Assembly (NCBI RefSeq): GCF_000516985.1
Contig: NW_006917105.1
Span: 281,210-345,209 of the forward strand
Direction: 5' to 3'
Length of the DNA: 64,000 bases
Origin: Pestalotiopsis fici W106-1
Lineage: Eukaryota; Ascomycota; Sordariomycetes; Amphisphaeriales; Sporocadaceae
Part shown: positions 32,799-44,532 of the stretch, piece after piece
Numbering within the stretch: the first letter of the stretch is position 1
Layout of the letters: each line of letters starts with the position of its first letter
The notes under the pieces: generated by a model
Told to the model about the DNA's origin: nothing
Databases searched by the model: none
Seen by the model: the letters and a program-made list of their open reading frames with translations, nothing else
Made by a program: the position numbers and the translations under genes

Positions 32799-34650
32799 AT
32801 GCCAGGAAGAATGATTTCGCGGGTGATGTTTTCTCTATTATACGTGTCGTTCGTGGCAGCGCAGCGGTATGACGGGCAATATTGGCCCTGCAATCCAATG
32901 CAGAATTCATCATGCTATCCGAACCCAGGCTTGAATCAATATGAATACTTTATCGACTTCACCAACCCTCCGGCAGATCTGAATGAGGATTGGAGCACAT
33001 CAAACTACGCCACCATCACATATAACACCAAGGCCAAGAACGGCGCCGAGTTCACCTTTGCGAAGCGATATGACGCGCCTCAGCTCTTCACCAACTTCTA
33101 CATCTTCTTTGGCCGCGTCGACGTTGTGATGCAAGTTTCGCCCGGCGTGGCCATGATATCATCGGCTGTTCTCATGTCTGATGACTTTGATGAGATTGAC
33201 TGGGAAATGTCGGGCAACGACTTTAACCTGGCCAAACAGTATCCCAATGGAGTCGTACAAAATAACTATTTTTCCAAGGGCATCACTGGCAACTACGACC
33301 GAGGCCAATGGCAAGTCTGCACTCGACCTCAGACACAGTTTCATACCTATTCGTTTGACTGGACACCCGAGAGGCTGCAGTGGCTTATTGATGGTCAAGT
33401 CATTCGGACGTTTCTGGCAGCCAATGCGGACAACAAGGACCACCAATATCCACAGACCCCATCCAAGTTCCAAATGGGAATCTGGAGCGGTGGCGATCCC
33501 GATCAGAATGATGGCACAAGAAACTGGGCCGGGGGTTATACTGATTTGTAAGACTCGAAGAAAAAAAACATTAATATTGGGATCTAATGACAGTGCTGAC
33601 AAGATGATTGATTGCAGAAAGGCGGTTCCATACACAATGTTTGTCAAAAGTGTCCGCATCAAGAATTACAACCCGGCCAAGCATTACAAGTGGACTGATC
33701 AGAGTGGGAGCTGGAAGAGTATTAAGCTTATAAATGACACCGTGTCTAGCTCATCCAGCACCAGTCCTCGATCATCAACCATGTCTACCAGTTCAGTGTC
33801 GAGTCTTGCCTCGCCAGCAACGACTGCGGCTAAAAGCACGTCGACCACTTCTAGTGCGACTCAGGTCACAAGTCTTGTGACCTCGAAGGCAAGCACCATG
33901 AGTAGTGCTTCTGGCTCAAGGACTACTACAAGCCCAGCATCGACATCTACCATGAAATTATCGGTCGCTTCGATGACTGGTAGTTCCAGCACTTCAACCT
34001 TGAGTATGAGCACCCGCTTGCCGACAAGCACTACCTCGAGCATCTCAACTAGTTCAAGAATGACAATCTTTGACGCCACTACATTATCCACCTCAACTCG
34101 CATATCATCTGCTCAAACAACAACTATTGCCCCTAGCATACTTCTAAATCCTGCAATTCCAGTCACACAGTCTCTGCCATCCTCAACGGTAGATACCACC
34201 AGTATTTCCAGCACGGGTCAAACTTTTCCGTCGCCCACCAAAGACGAAGAGAGTAACCCCTTTGCTGTATATATCCCTCCTTCAATGTCAATTTCGAGTA
34301 CGGGCTCCAATCCGACATTGCTGCCGTCGCGACTCATGACGAGCGCAGCAACGCCATCAAGAACCATGACGACGGGTGCTCTATGGCCATTCAAGCCGTC
34401 CCGTAATGGCCTATGTGCTTACAGAGCCTTCAAGGTCTGCAAGGACAGCGGGTTTGGTGACTGTTGCTCGCGCTGGGGTTACTGTGGCAGCACCGAGGCA
34501 TACTGCGCTGACAACTGCCTGCGGCACTGGGGCTCTTGCTGGAAGCCAGTCGACGAGAAGAAGACAAATAAACGGAGTGATTATCATTTGGATCGGAGGG
34601 ACAGGGCTTATCCTCCCGGGAAACGGCCCAATGCAACGGATATCGTCTAG
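32799..34650 (+). CDS. CRH-type GH16 cell-wall transglycosylase with C-terminal CBM18
   Basis: Extracellular enzyme that, in the Crh1/Utr2 family, links chitin to beta-glucan in the fungal wall. Exons 32799-33547 and 33618-34650, 593 residues. Signal peptide (VMFSLLYVSFVAAQ), then the Cys pair in PCNPMQNSSCYPNPGL common in filamentous-fungus CRH enzymes, and the catalytic DEIDWEMSG (D131-E136, with E132 and E136 as nucleophile and acid/base). FHTYSFDWTPERLQWLIDG and PSKFQMGIWSGGD follow. The GH16 domain ends at YNPAKHYKW, then come about 200 Ser/Thr-rich residues and a cysteine-rich CBM18 chitin-binding module (about 514-558, GFGDCCSRWGYCGS). The tail is basic and hydrophilic, so I see no GPI signal, unlike many family members. 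An in-frame ATG 12 nt downstream is an alternative start. Confidence 0.93.
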
Positions 34651-34837
34651 GCTCGTTTTGTGTGGATGGTCCATTTCTCTCCACGTACATGTATGCATAT
34701 AAAATCCTGCACTTTACGGTAGTATTTCGAAACACTTTGATTAATAAATCCAACGCTGGCTGTATCCTCAAACATCCTCAAACTGAATTCACCAAATCAT
34801 ACATGAAGACCAAAAAACCAATATCATGACGTCTTAC

Positions 34838-37081
34838 CTAATCCACTCCATCTTCTTTGTGGCTGTTTGTGACTTCGTTAAGTAATTCTGGAGGAACCTC
34901 GTTCTCATGCGACTCCTCGTCTTCTTCGAAATGCTGCGCTTTCGCCTCCAACGATGAGCTGTGCACGGATAAGAACTCGTTTGGCACTTCGTTCAAATGC
35001 TCGTCCTCGCTCTCATCTGCGTGGGCTGTGCTCACGAGGAGATCGGCAGGGACTTCATTGTCGCTCTCGTCTCTACCATCATGGCTTTCACCAGCCATGT
35101 CTCGGGGATTCTCGTTCTGCCGACCATCAACGGTTTCTTCCTCAGCGTGAGTAGTTTCTGACTGACCACCCCACCGCCGGACGACACTGCCAGAAAGGTC
35201 TTGATCCTCCTGGAGCTGGAAACCAGTGTTCTTGGCCGAATTGTCGTTGATATCACGGCTTTCATGCCGGTCATGTTCAATATTCTTATCGACATTCACC
35301 AAGTCAGACTCCCGGGGCAACTCATATCCTTTAGCTCGCATCAAGCCCGCTAAAATGTTCTCGCCCTCTGCAAAAGCCTCGAGCTCGGCTCCAATGGCAG
35401 CCACCAACAAGTTATAGCCCTTCTGCTCGACAAATTGCAGGTTCCTTTCCAGTTCTTTGGTTGTCCGTCGAAGGTCCTCGTATTGACCACGAAAGAGGTC
35501 CCCCTCAAGCTCTTTGCCTCTCCCCGGACGTACCTGAATGGACTCACTGAGAGCAGCCCTCAGTCTTCTCTCATAGTCCAAGATAAGCTGCATTATTTCG
35601 GCCCAGACCTCGGAGCCCTCGGATAGCGCATCCCGCTCCTTGTCCACCGCCAACTTGCGGTGGTCCAGAAGCGTTATTTCGCCCTCCCACCACTCCTTGG
35701 CCATAGCTATAGTACGTCGTTCAGGCCGCATGCGCAGGAACTCATGGCCATTCAGGGCCCGTTCAAGATCTCCTTCTTTGATCGTGCTGTTGGGGCTTCC
35801 GGGTTCCGTGACTTCGGCAGTGTCCTCGAGGGAAAGTACCTTGACACCCGGCATTCTCATCATCTGGCCAATATTTCTTTCCGCCTCTCTCAATGCGCCC
35901 CTATAGCCGCTCAGCCCACTTTCACGTTCGCTTCGCACCTCTTCCATGCGCGCTTCTAATACACGCTTGCGATGCTTCATGGCTCGCAGCTGGCCCTCCA
36001 ACTCGTCTATATTCCCGCAAATCTGGCCATATTCCTGATTCATTCCATCGAGTTCCTTTCGAAGTGGATCATCTGACTCTAGTGCTTGCAGTTCGGCAGC
36101 AATGGCCTTGTGCTGATTAGAGAGTTTATTTGCCCGGGCAAGGGCAACCTTGCGGCTGGAGATAGCCGAAGCTATGTATGCATCCTCCTCTTCTTTTAAG
36201 TCTGAGAGCATGGCCATCGAGCGCGCAATCGAGGCTCGAACTTGTCGTATGGTCAGAGGTTTCGGCTTTGGCTGCCGAACGGGTACCACTGCAGGGGCAG
36301 GCGAGCCTTCGTACGAAGACACGCTCCGGGAGCGATATGGGGAAGACAATGCGCGGGGCGTTCCATGGGGATCGTTGGCGCGATCTTCGCCCTCGCTGCC
36401 AGGGCCGGTAGCAGCATCTCCTTGATCTAGAGCTTCGGCTTGGGCATCTAGGAGTCTCTGTAGCTCCTTCTGAATCTGTTTTTCACGGCGCCGGATGGTT
36501 CGAAACGTAATGTCCATGTCTCCGGCAGAACCGACATCTGAAGTGGCGGGAGAGGGGTTTAGAAACCCCATGAAGCTCGCGCCTAGATTTTTCGGCCTAT
36601 CGCGGTCGGACAGCGGACTGGCTTGCTGGGATCGAGGCATCGTCTTATCATCATCTCGGTAAGTCGCCGGACGATGTGGCTGCCACACTGGCCCTTTACC
36701 CGTTCTCCTGGCTTCGTCCAAGGTCTGTCGTTCGTGGGCTCTGGCAACTGTTTGGCTCTCACGGTACATGCGCATCCGATCCACGACGCTTACGGGAGGG
36801 AACTGCTCCCCCTGATCTGCGTAAGCAACTGCCTTTGCCTTTCCTTTCCCTTTGCTCGACGTTGCGACAGATTCGTGTTCGTTATAGGCATAAGGGTCTC
36901 CGAAACCAAAGTCGCGTACGTGGTCGGGAGAAAGGAGAGGTGAGGAGGGGCGAGGCGACAGCTCGGAAAGGTCATATTCGTTGGAATGATCGCGCTGCCG
37001 CCGATTGGTTGCGAGCATCGAGCCGCCATGCCCACCAAGGGACAGTCGTGGAACAAATGAGGATCTTGAAGTCATGTTCAT
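34838..37081 (-). CDS. coiled-coil protein, Atg28-like
   Basis: Single exon of 747 residues on the minus strand, with ATGs at 37081 and 37075. The N-terminal 200 residues are disordered and Ser/Pro-rich (SELSPRPSSPLLSPD), containing RMRMYRESQTVARAHERQT. The centre is a long heptad-rich helical region: TIRRREKQIQKELQRLLDA, then LALARAN-like helices, ELQALESDDPLRKELDGM and KELERNLQFVEQKGYNLL. The C-terminal 130 residues are acidic with repeated NEVP units (DNEVPADLL, NEVPNEFL, NEVPPELL, NEVTN). No enzyme motif, membrane segment or signal peptide. The architecture resembles fungal proteins annotated as autophagy-related protein 28, a coiled-coil factor of pexophagy. That name is a tentative recollection; another coiled-coil scaffold is possible. 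The mitofissin gene lies 1.9 kb away on the same strand. Confidence 0.8.
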   Translation of the reverse strand: MNMTSRSSFVPRLSLGGHGGSMLATNRRQRDHSNEYDLSELSPRPSSPLLSPDHVRDFGFGDPYAYNEHESVATSSKGKGKAKAVAYADQGEQFPPVSVVDRMRMYRESQTVARAHERQTLDEARRTGKGPVWQPHRPATYRDDDKTMPRSQQASPLSDRDRPKNLGASFMGFLNPSPATSDVGSAGDMDITFRTIRRREKQIQKELQRLLDAQAEALDQGDAATGPGSEGEDRANDPHGTPRALSSPYRSRSVSSYEGSPAPAVVPVRQPKPKPLTIRQVRASIARSMAMLSDLKEEEDAYIASAISSRKVALARANKLSNQHKAIAAELQALESDDPLRKELDGMNQEYGQICGNIDELEGQLRAMKHRKRVLEARMEEVRSERESGLSGYRGALREAERNIGQMMRMPGVKVLSLEDTAEVTEPGSPNSTIKEGDLERALNGHEFLRMRPERRTIAMAKEWWEGEITLLDHRKLAVDKERDALSEGSEVWAEIMQLILDYERRLRAALSESIQVRPGRGKELEGDLFRGQYEDLRRTTKELERNLQFVEQKGYNLLVAAIGAELEAFAEGENILAGLMRAKGYELPRESDLVNVDKNIEHDRHESRDINDNSAKNTGFQLQEDQDLSGSVVRRWGGQSETTHAEEETVDGRQNENPRDMAGESHDGRDESDNEVPADLLVSTAHADESEDEHLNEVPNEFLSVHSSSLEAKAQHFEEDEESHENEVPPELLNEVTNSHKEDGVD

Positions 37082-38940
37082 GCACCTCCTAGTAGGGAGC
37101 TCTACGTGACGACTTGCAATATTTTGACATGCTTATTCTAGATTCTGAAGTCTCGATTTCGGTACGAGGTAGTTTAAGCGGCGCCAAAGGTGTTATTGGT
37201 CTTGCGATGGCTTCGACACAGTTAACGAGTGGGCAAGTCTAGGTAGCCAGGTATCCCCAGTCGGGTTGTCAACACTATCAGTGACCTGATGGTCGTAGTG
37301 AATATTCGGAAGGGGGAGGCTCTGAAACTACTAAAAGACAGCTGGCCTGTTGCGACAGCGTCCCAAGAAAAAAGCTGTGAGGGCAATGGGTAAATCTGTT
37401 AGAGATGAATGGGCGAACGAAAGGGTGATCTGACTGGAATCGTGAGGCCAAATGATATCACGCTACTCTACCTACCTACCTACATACCTAGCTACGGAGT
37501 ACCAACACCCCTGTTCACCTTGCTCAGCTTAGGTACCTTAGGCTATCGATAAGAGCTCACGAGCTGTTGACATGTGCCCACTATCCACAGTTGCTAGGTA
37601 CCTTATTAGTGAAGTCCCAGGCCTTCTTGTGGACGGCCGAGACATGCATCCACCTAACCTGGCACTCCAATATCACCAGGTTATTAGAAGTCATGCATCC
37701 AATCCATATTATAGTCAGATTTTGCAACGCATGACCATTTGTCGCCCTACCACTGTAGGAACCGAGCAGACTTCCTGGTTATACTTGCACAGCACTGGCA
37801 GAGTTGGAGTAAAACATGCACGCTAAGCTTGGTGTGCAGTATCTAGATCCAATACTTTGTACATGACAAAGCACCTTATTCAAATCACGTGTATATCCAA
37901 TTGTAGTCGTCCTCAGAAGGCTGCAATAAAAGATGGCTTGGCTTGGGAATTCTATGTGCACTTAGATTGGTGATAAAATGGTGCTCACTTGCATACTCAA
38001 GGACACGTTCGGTCTCACATTGTGGAATACGACTCGACATTTTACCTGTCCCTTGGCTATGAGTATACAAAGACCCGAGTACATCGGACGCTGTATAGAA
38101 TAGTATGCAGCTTGATAGACATCACAGCTGGCCTGAGAAGGCTCAGAGTATTGACACAACTTTGAACTTGGTGTTCTGGCATGATCTCTGTGTCCTATAA
38201 CCTTAGTGATGATTTTTGCTCTTTTGTGTCGCTCCTGAACAGTCTGCATGCTGGGTTTACTCAGTTGAGTCAACCACGAGGGATGAATTCTTTTTTTTTT
38301 TTTTTTTTTGGCGTTCCCATCTTCTCTTGATTCTTGTATCCTCGATCGTGGGAAGCTAAGCCTAGGAATGGGTTTCTCATGGGGGTGCTCACTCGAATGG
38401 TAGTCTGGGCTCTGGACACTGACGGGTCGTGCACCAAAATCAGATTCCCCCGATCTCCATCACCCAGAAGCTGGACTTTCGGCAAAGTTCGGCTACTTTC
38501 TCCGGCTAGAATGGAGTCGCAGCCAGATCGGTGGAAGGAAATAGGGAGCACACTTTGTCTCACAAAAGAAGTATCTGCCGTCTCGATTTTCCTCTTGTAG
38601 TATATCTTGTTCAAAATTCGAAAAATCAGGACTTTGGAATCCTATCAAAGAGTAGGCCATCTAGCCACCGTTGCACTTATTTGAGCCAGAAAGTTACGAT
38701 GGGAATCAAGGTGCAATCATAACATGAGCCGAAAACTAAAAGTCAACCAAAAACCCAACGCCATTCAGAAGATGCGATGATGCAGGCAATACACAACATT
38801 CCTGCTACTTCCTGCCGCCGATTGCGCCCTCTGTTGTGCTGAGTTATTTACCCAAAATAATACCCCAATTCAATTCGGCCTCTTCAGCGGTACTATAATG
38901 TCTTCCCATTCATTCCGGATCTCCACAAGACAGCCAACAT
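37082..38940. other. 1.9 kb intergenic region
   Basis: Upstream of the coiled-coil gene and downstream of the mitofissin gene, both minus strand. It contains CTACCTACCTACCTACATAC-type repeats at about 37470-37494 and a 19-nt T tract at 38291-38309. No coding region recognised. Confidence 0.5.
38291..38309 (+). repeat. poly(T) tract, T19
   Basis: Nineteen consecutive T in the intergenic region, read directly from the sequence. It is the longest homopolymer noted in this half of the window; it could also be the A tract of a retroposed copy, but nothing adjacent supports that. Confidence 0.8.
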
Positions 38941-39463
38941 TTACCGAGTGCGCTTGAACCAAGGACTCGAGCCGGCAATGGCGACAGACTGATCCATAAC
39001 CCATTCACCTACTCCGAGGTACTTCTCTATCCACTTATTGGTGTCTGCGTTGTCGCCGCTGATCTGCTTCGATTGGAAGCTATTTGGCCCGAGTCAGTCG
39101 AAGCATCCTCTTCACTCCTCGTTGTTCTTTTGACAGCTTCAGTCGGAAGGAGCTGAGCGTCCTCAACCTTTGGGATTCCCAAGGAATGTACTCACGTCAG
39201 ACCAGTGGAGCGCCTCATACCAGCCAGAATGGTGGAAACTGTTCGTAGGATGGTAAGCCAATGCACTTTGTGCTACAATCGATGGTTGTGAGGCAGGAGA
39301 GGCGAGAGCGTACTGAGAACGGCATCGACGGCATAGTGGGTTAATCGACCGAGCTTTCCCCAAAGGCCAAAAGTCAGTAAGTTTAGCTGAAAGAGAGACT
39401 TGTTCAGAATCCACGTTTTGAGCATCACTTGGACATTGCGGAGCAAGGCGAACTCACAACCAT
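38941..39463 (-). CDS. atg44: mitofissin Atg44 (DUF1748 family), four tiny exons
   Basis: A 75-residue protein assembled from exons 39463-39458, 39353-39314, 39238-39196 and 39079-38941 on the minus strand. The product begins MV-LGRLTHYAVDAVL, continues ISTILAGMRRSTGLT, then FQSKQISGDNADTNKW, IEKYLGVGEWVMDQSV and AIAGSSPWFKRTR. This is the layout of the DUF1748 family, whose yeast members (Atg44, mitofissin) are small intermembrane-space proteins that promote mitochondrial fission during mitophagy. Splice sites are GTGAGT, GTACGC and GTGAGT donors with AAG, CAG and TAG acceptors; CTGAC branch sites lie in introns 1 and 3. The first coding exon is only six bases (ATG GTT), the least certain part. 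An unspliced start at an upstream ATG would add a non-family N-terminus. Each boundary restores frame and family sequence, so the call is firm despite the small exons. Confidence 0.92.
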
Positions 39464-41665
39464 GATGGGCGATGTATGACCTTTTCCTGTGAAGATGCGG
39501 GCTGACTTTGTTGTTCTTGCTAGGCAGAGATGTGCGCAATGTTGCAAACAGAGACCGACTGTTTCAGCGGTCGTTTTGGATGATGCTTCGCAAGGGCTCG
39601 GCGGATGCTGATTTCGGCGTCTGTTGATGCGCAGTGTTGCGATGATGGAAGATCTGGACTGGACCCGACCGCATGTGCTTCAGGCGGCTTTGAGAGCGCT
39701 AATGTCATGCGACCGACCACCCGTTACTGGGCCTGCTAAGCACCCGCCTCAGCCCGTTTGGGTTGCCATGGCACTTGTTGTGCCTTAGAGTGGATGTTTT
39801 CTGGCCCAGGCTGGCAAGATTAGTGCTGGCAGTGCCAGCGGATGGCTGCCCGCTGCCCGCCCAGCACTGGCGTTCAGACCAGATGGGCTTCAGCAGCAGC
39901 AGCAACCACGCAGCCAAGCAGCTCACGCCCAGGGTACACCTTTAGGGACCTTGTGCGCTAGCGCTAGGAACCGTCCGACAGCCCACCTCTGGCCCTCTTG
40001 GCGCCCCGTGATGAACTGACCCCCAGCCGAAGCAAAAGTCCCCCCAGCCCCACCCAGAAGCTCAAACCCCCACCATCCCACCATCCAAGAGAAAAAGGGC
40101 CGCTATTCTTATCTTATCGGACCTCATTCTAGTGGATACATAGGCCGCATCTCCGATGAAAGGACCGATATTGGACACTGTCTAATGAAAAGCTCTTGCC
40201 ATGTTCGTCGCTGGCCATGGCAATGGACCGGGTCCGCCGGCTTGAATGTTCGTTCTTAGATGGGCGGGGGGCATTCATCAATCACGGCTGGCCTTTTACC
40301 AAGGACACTGGGTACTCTCTGACGGAGAAGGAGGATAAGTTCAGATGGCCAGAATGGCAAGCAAGACGGACTAGAGGAAAGACAGAGAAGCCCATGCGCC
40401 CAGCTTTTGCCAGGTTGGATGTGGACCGTGGAGGAATGACTGGAGATCAGCAGCCTGCCCAGAGTTGAGTTACAGCGAATTGAAACACGGAAACGTTGAG
40501 ACGCTTGAGCAACGCTTGGGGAGGGAGACAGACTATCAGCAGGTCCTGGCGGTGCCAAAGATGGAGACTTGGGAGAGTCAGAAACAGCTTGGCTTGGTCA
40601 AGTCGCCTCAGTTCCCAACCTCGTGGCCGTGCCATTGGATGTTGATGCACAGGTGTGAATTGGCAAGGCCATTTACTCCATACTTTCAATATCTTCTCTG
40701 CATATGAGGCAAAGTTGAGAAGAAAGCCACCCTTGTTTTTCTGGTTGGTTTTTGTCCAAAGATCTACGGAGGGTATCTAACGAGGGGGGACTGGACCTTG
40801 TGGCGGCACCACACTAGTTGGAGGGGCAGCTGCGCAAAAGACCAAGTCCGCCAAGCAGGGACCCTCGTCCTGCGTCCCGCTACAAGCAACCGCCGAATCG
40901 GATTGGATTGGATTCGTCTCAACCTGGCCTTTTTTTGGTTGGTGAGGCACTTTTTTTTTATGACAAACGCGGAGCTCCCCAAAAGCCAAAGGTTACGGGG
41001 CAGAAAGGGAAAAAAAAAATCAAACAAATAACAAAAAGGCCGACCGTCCTCAGAAGAGTTTATTTACCAGTCTGGTGTCCAATCTGCGCAGCTTTCTCCT
41101 CCTCTGTTCTCTGCATCTTCAGCTTGGAATATCTCAAAACCCATCACCCATCTACTTCCGTTCATTCATTCACAAGGTAAGTGGAAAGAAAACAAGTGAA
41201 CAACAAGAACAACCCTCTGTGGTCTGTCTGCACCTTTGCCGTGCATCTTGGCTCTATATCAAGTCCGGCTGCCAATTACCACATCTTCCCTTTCCCCCTG
41301 CCTTTCCTGTGACGCCACGACATTGCTTTTTGCAACAAGCAAAGAAGGCGGCAACATACCCTTGTACCTGGCCTTGCCAATGACACGCGCTGTGCAACGT
41401 CATATGCGATGGGGCACAAATTAGGGTTTCCCTCCAACAGGGCTGCAGTTCCTTCCGGGGGTTGAGACTGCTGGCTTCAGCTGGGGTTCTTGTAACGCTT
41501 CGGATACCGAGTGATTGGGCATCGTACAAACCAGACTTGACCTCCCAAACGAGCATTTCAGTAAAACCTTCAGTCCCTCCGCTGCCATCAGTTTTTTCTC
41601 CATCTATTGAACCTGATACTTGCATCACTTACTTTTCTACATCTTTCCAAATCCATTCCGCTAAC
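39464..41665. other. 2.2 kb intergenic, pyruvate kinase promoter and leader
   Basis: Divergent upstream region of mitofissin (-) and pyruvate kinase (+). The right part is pyrimidine-rich, as in strongly expressed fungal glycolytic promoters. An AAG|GTAAGT donor at 41177 suggests a 5'-UTR intron of the kinase gene whose acceptor I could not fix. No protein-coding gene recognised. Confidence 0.5.
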
Positions 41666-43345
41666 ATGCCTCACAAGCGCGCCATGTCTGTCGTCGTTAC
41701 CGCCGCCGACCACCTGGCCAACGATGGTCGCATCGAGTGGCTGGCCTCCCTCGATACCGCCTATACTCCCGAGCGAAACCTCCGAAGAACCTCGATCATC
41801 TGCACAATCGGCCCCAAGACGAACTCGGTCGAGGCCATCAACAAGCTTCGAATTGCTGGTCTCAACGTTGTTCGTATGAACTTCTCTCACGGCTCGTACG
41901 AGTACCACCAGTCTGTCATTGACAATGCTCGTGAGGCCGAGAGGGTCCAGCCTGGCCGCCAGGTTGCCATTGCTCTTGATACCAAGGGCCCCGAGATCAG
42001 AACCGGTAACACTCAGGACGACGCCGATCTCCCCATCCAGGCCGGCACTATCATGAACATCACCACTGATGAGCAATATGCTACCGCTTGCGACACCAAG
42101 AACATGTAAGCCGGCCCCAGCGATCATCACAGCTGCTGCGAAGGCCACCACTTGCTAACTGAAATCGCCCATAGGTACGTTGACTACAAGAACATCACCA
42201 AGGTCATCGAGAAGGGTCGCATCATCTACGTCGACGACGGTATCCTGGCCTTCCAGGTCGAGGAGATTGTCGACGACAAGACCCTCAAGGTCAAGGCCCT
42301 GAACAGCGGCATGATCAGCTCTCGCAAGGGTGTCAACTTGCCCAACACCGACGTCGATCTGCCTGCCCTTTCCGAGAAGGACAAGCAGGATCTCAAGTTT
42401 GGTGTCAAGAACAATGTCGACATGGTTTTTGCATCCTTCATCCGATCCGGCAAGGACATTCGCGACATTCGTGAGGTTCTCGGCGAGCAGGGCAAGCACA
42501 TTCAGATCATTGCCAAGATCGAGAACCGACAGGGTCTCAACAACTTCCGCGAGATCCTCCGCGAGACTGACGGTGTCATGGTGGCCCGTGGCGACCTTGG
42601 TATCGAGATTCCTGCCGCCGAGGTGTTTGCCGCCCAGAAGAAGATGATTGCCATGTGCAACTTGGCCGGCAAGCCTGTCATCTGCGCTACCCAGATGCTC
42701 GAGTCCATGATCAAGAACCCCCGTCCCACTCGTGCCGAGATCTCCGACGTTGGTAACGCCGTTACCGATGGCGCTGACTGTGTCATGTTGTCCGGCGAGA
42801 CTGCCAAGGGTCTCTACCCCGAGAATGCCGTCCAGGAGATGCACAAGACCTGTCTCATGGCCGAGAACACCATTCCCTACGTCGCCCACTACTACGAGTT
42901 GACCAAGAACATCAAGCCCCCAGTGAGCGTTGTTGAGGCTTGTGCCATGGATGCCGTCAACTCGTCCCTCAAGCTCAACGCTGGTGGTATTATCGTCCTC
43001 TCCACCTCGGGTGAGTCGGCACGTCTGCTGTCCAAGTACCGCCCTGTCTGCCCCATCTTCATGGTCACCAGAAACGAGAGTGCCTCGCGGTACGCTCACC
43101 TGTACCGTGGTGTCTACCCATTCTTCTTCCCCGAGCAGAAGCCCGACTTCAGCAAGGTCAACTGGCAAGAGGATGTCGACCGACGCATCAAGTGGGCTAT
43201 TGAGAACGCTCTGCAGCTTAATGTCCTGTCCAGAGGCGATACTGTCGTGGTCGTTCAGGGCTGGAAGGGTGGCATGGGTAACACCAACACCCTGCGGATA
43301 GTCAAGGCCGAGCCCGAGAACCTGGGTATTGGTCAGCTGGAGTAA
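41666..43345 (+). CDS. pyruvate kinase
   Basis: Cytosolic glycolytic enzyme converting phosphoenolpyruvate and ADP to pyruvate and ATP. Exons 41666-42105 and 42175-43345, 536 residues, close to the family's usual 500-530. The ATG at 41666 (CTAACATGCC) is chosen; an ATG 18 nt downstream is possible. Motifs: [17 protein letters not shown] (A domain start), [26 protein letters not shown], the active-site [28 protein letters not shown] and [12 protein letters not shown]. The C-terminal allosteric domain ends [14 protein letters not shown]. The 69-nt intron has a GCTAACT branch site and splits the Met codon in KNMYVDYK. Strong C-ending codon preference suggests high expression, unlike the neighbouring genes. 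No defect seen. Confidence 0.97.
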
Positions 43346-44532
43346 TTATCAATCACATGATGGGACAAAAGGAGTTAATGGATAGCGGTGAATCACGCAT
43401 AGATCACGATATTTGATACGATGGTGAAATAATGGCATGACTTTGGGTCTTTTCCCCTAGAACCTCTTTTTTTTTTAGGGAACAAACAAGAAAATACGGT
43501 AGACTGCTGAATACAGAATTCTCATTGATACCCCGATTGATGGAGCCAGATTGTTTGACCTTGGTTGTAATATGGCGATTGAGAGACGAGAAAAGTTGGG
43601 TGATGGAGTTCTGAGATACACTGCTGCAGTGGAGTGGCCGGCTGAATGCGAGTTGACAGCATTTCATTCATATCATTTTTAAAATTGTGAGGCTAGATAT
43701 ACCAGGCCATTGGAGGAAGCCGTCAATTAATATTTCTGGCAAACCACCAATCACTTTCATGAAGATTGCGTGGATAATGTACAGGTTCACTAGCGATGTA
43801 TCTAGGTTAGCTTGCCTCACCTGCTGGCAATGGTTAAATGAGAAGTTTTGAAGGGAATGAAACTACCCCTTCTACTTTGGTCCTTGACATTTGTCGTCTT
43901 GCACACACTATTGAAGGGTGTCGGTCCTCTGCGGCCGCTCGGACAGACGATATCCCCCGGCAAAGAGTGGTCGTGCGGGGAAGTGATGGGAGTTGACAGA
44001 AAGTATAGCGGGCAGCTTGTCCCAGATTGGTTCATCCTGGGGTATGGGAAGCTGCGCGTTGGAGTATCCAGGCTTGGCAGGGCGAAGGCGAGCGAATAGC
44101 GGATGGGTCGACAGCCACGCGATGACCTCAGAAGGCCAAGTTGATTTGATCACAGCCTCGGCAAATTTCGTTACACTGTCCGCGGCTGTTGTCCCGATTG
44201 AGTGTATTGGCTGCAAGCTGCAAAGCTGGGGTCGATGGGATTGCAGCTCCTCAAGCCGCGGCGAAACTGTGTTTGCTTTATTGCCAATCGCTCATCTTTT
44301 GAGGAGGAGGTGGTGGAGTGCCAATGCTTGCCCAGATTTAGGATGCCGGTACTCATATATAAAGCATCGCCCAGAGAGACCAGGTGGTGTGAGTACTTGC
44401 CACCTCTTTGTGCTCTTGTGAGAAACTAGATTTATAACTCAGAGCCAAATAAATTTGGCTTGGATCGACAAGTAACAAGCAATCAACACCTGACTACTAT
44501 TACCTGACCGACCAAAAGAAAGAAGAAGAAGA
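43346..44532. other. 1.2 kb intergenic, ALDH promoter
   Basis: 3' flank of pyruvate kinase and upstream region of the aldehyde dehydrogenase gene. A TATA box is listed separately. No coding region recognised. Confidence 0.5.
44356..44363 (+). promoter_or_regulatory. TATA box of aldehyde dehydrogenase gene
   Basis: TATATAAA, 170 bp before the ATG at 44533, at a typical fungal distance when followed by a leader of about 100 nt. Confidence 0.45.

Noticed and set aside
39273..39539. Longer N-terminus for mitofissin from an upstream in-frame ATG
   Set aside because: It reads through intron 1 and yields a leader unlike the family, whereas ATG-GTT spliced to LGRLTHY matches the family start.
42155..43168. 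337-codon minus frame opposite pyruvate kinase
   Set aside because: Antisense shadow caused by C-ending codon bias in a highly expressed gene.
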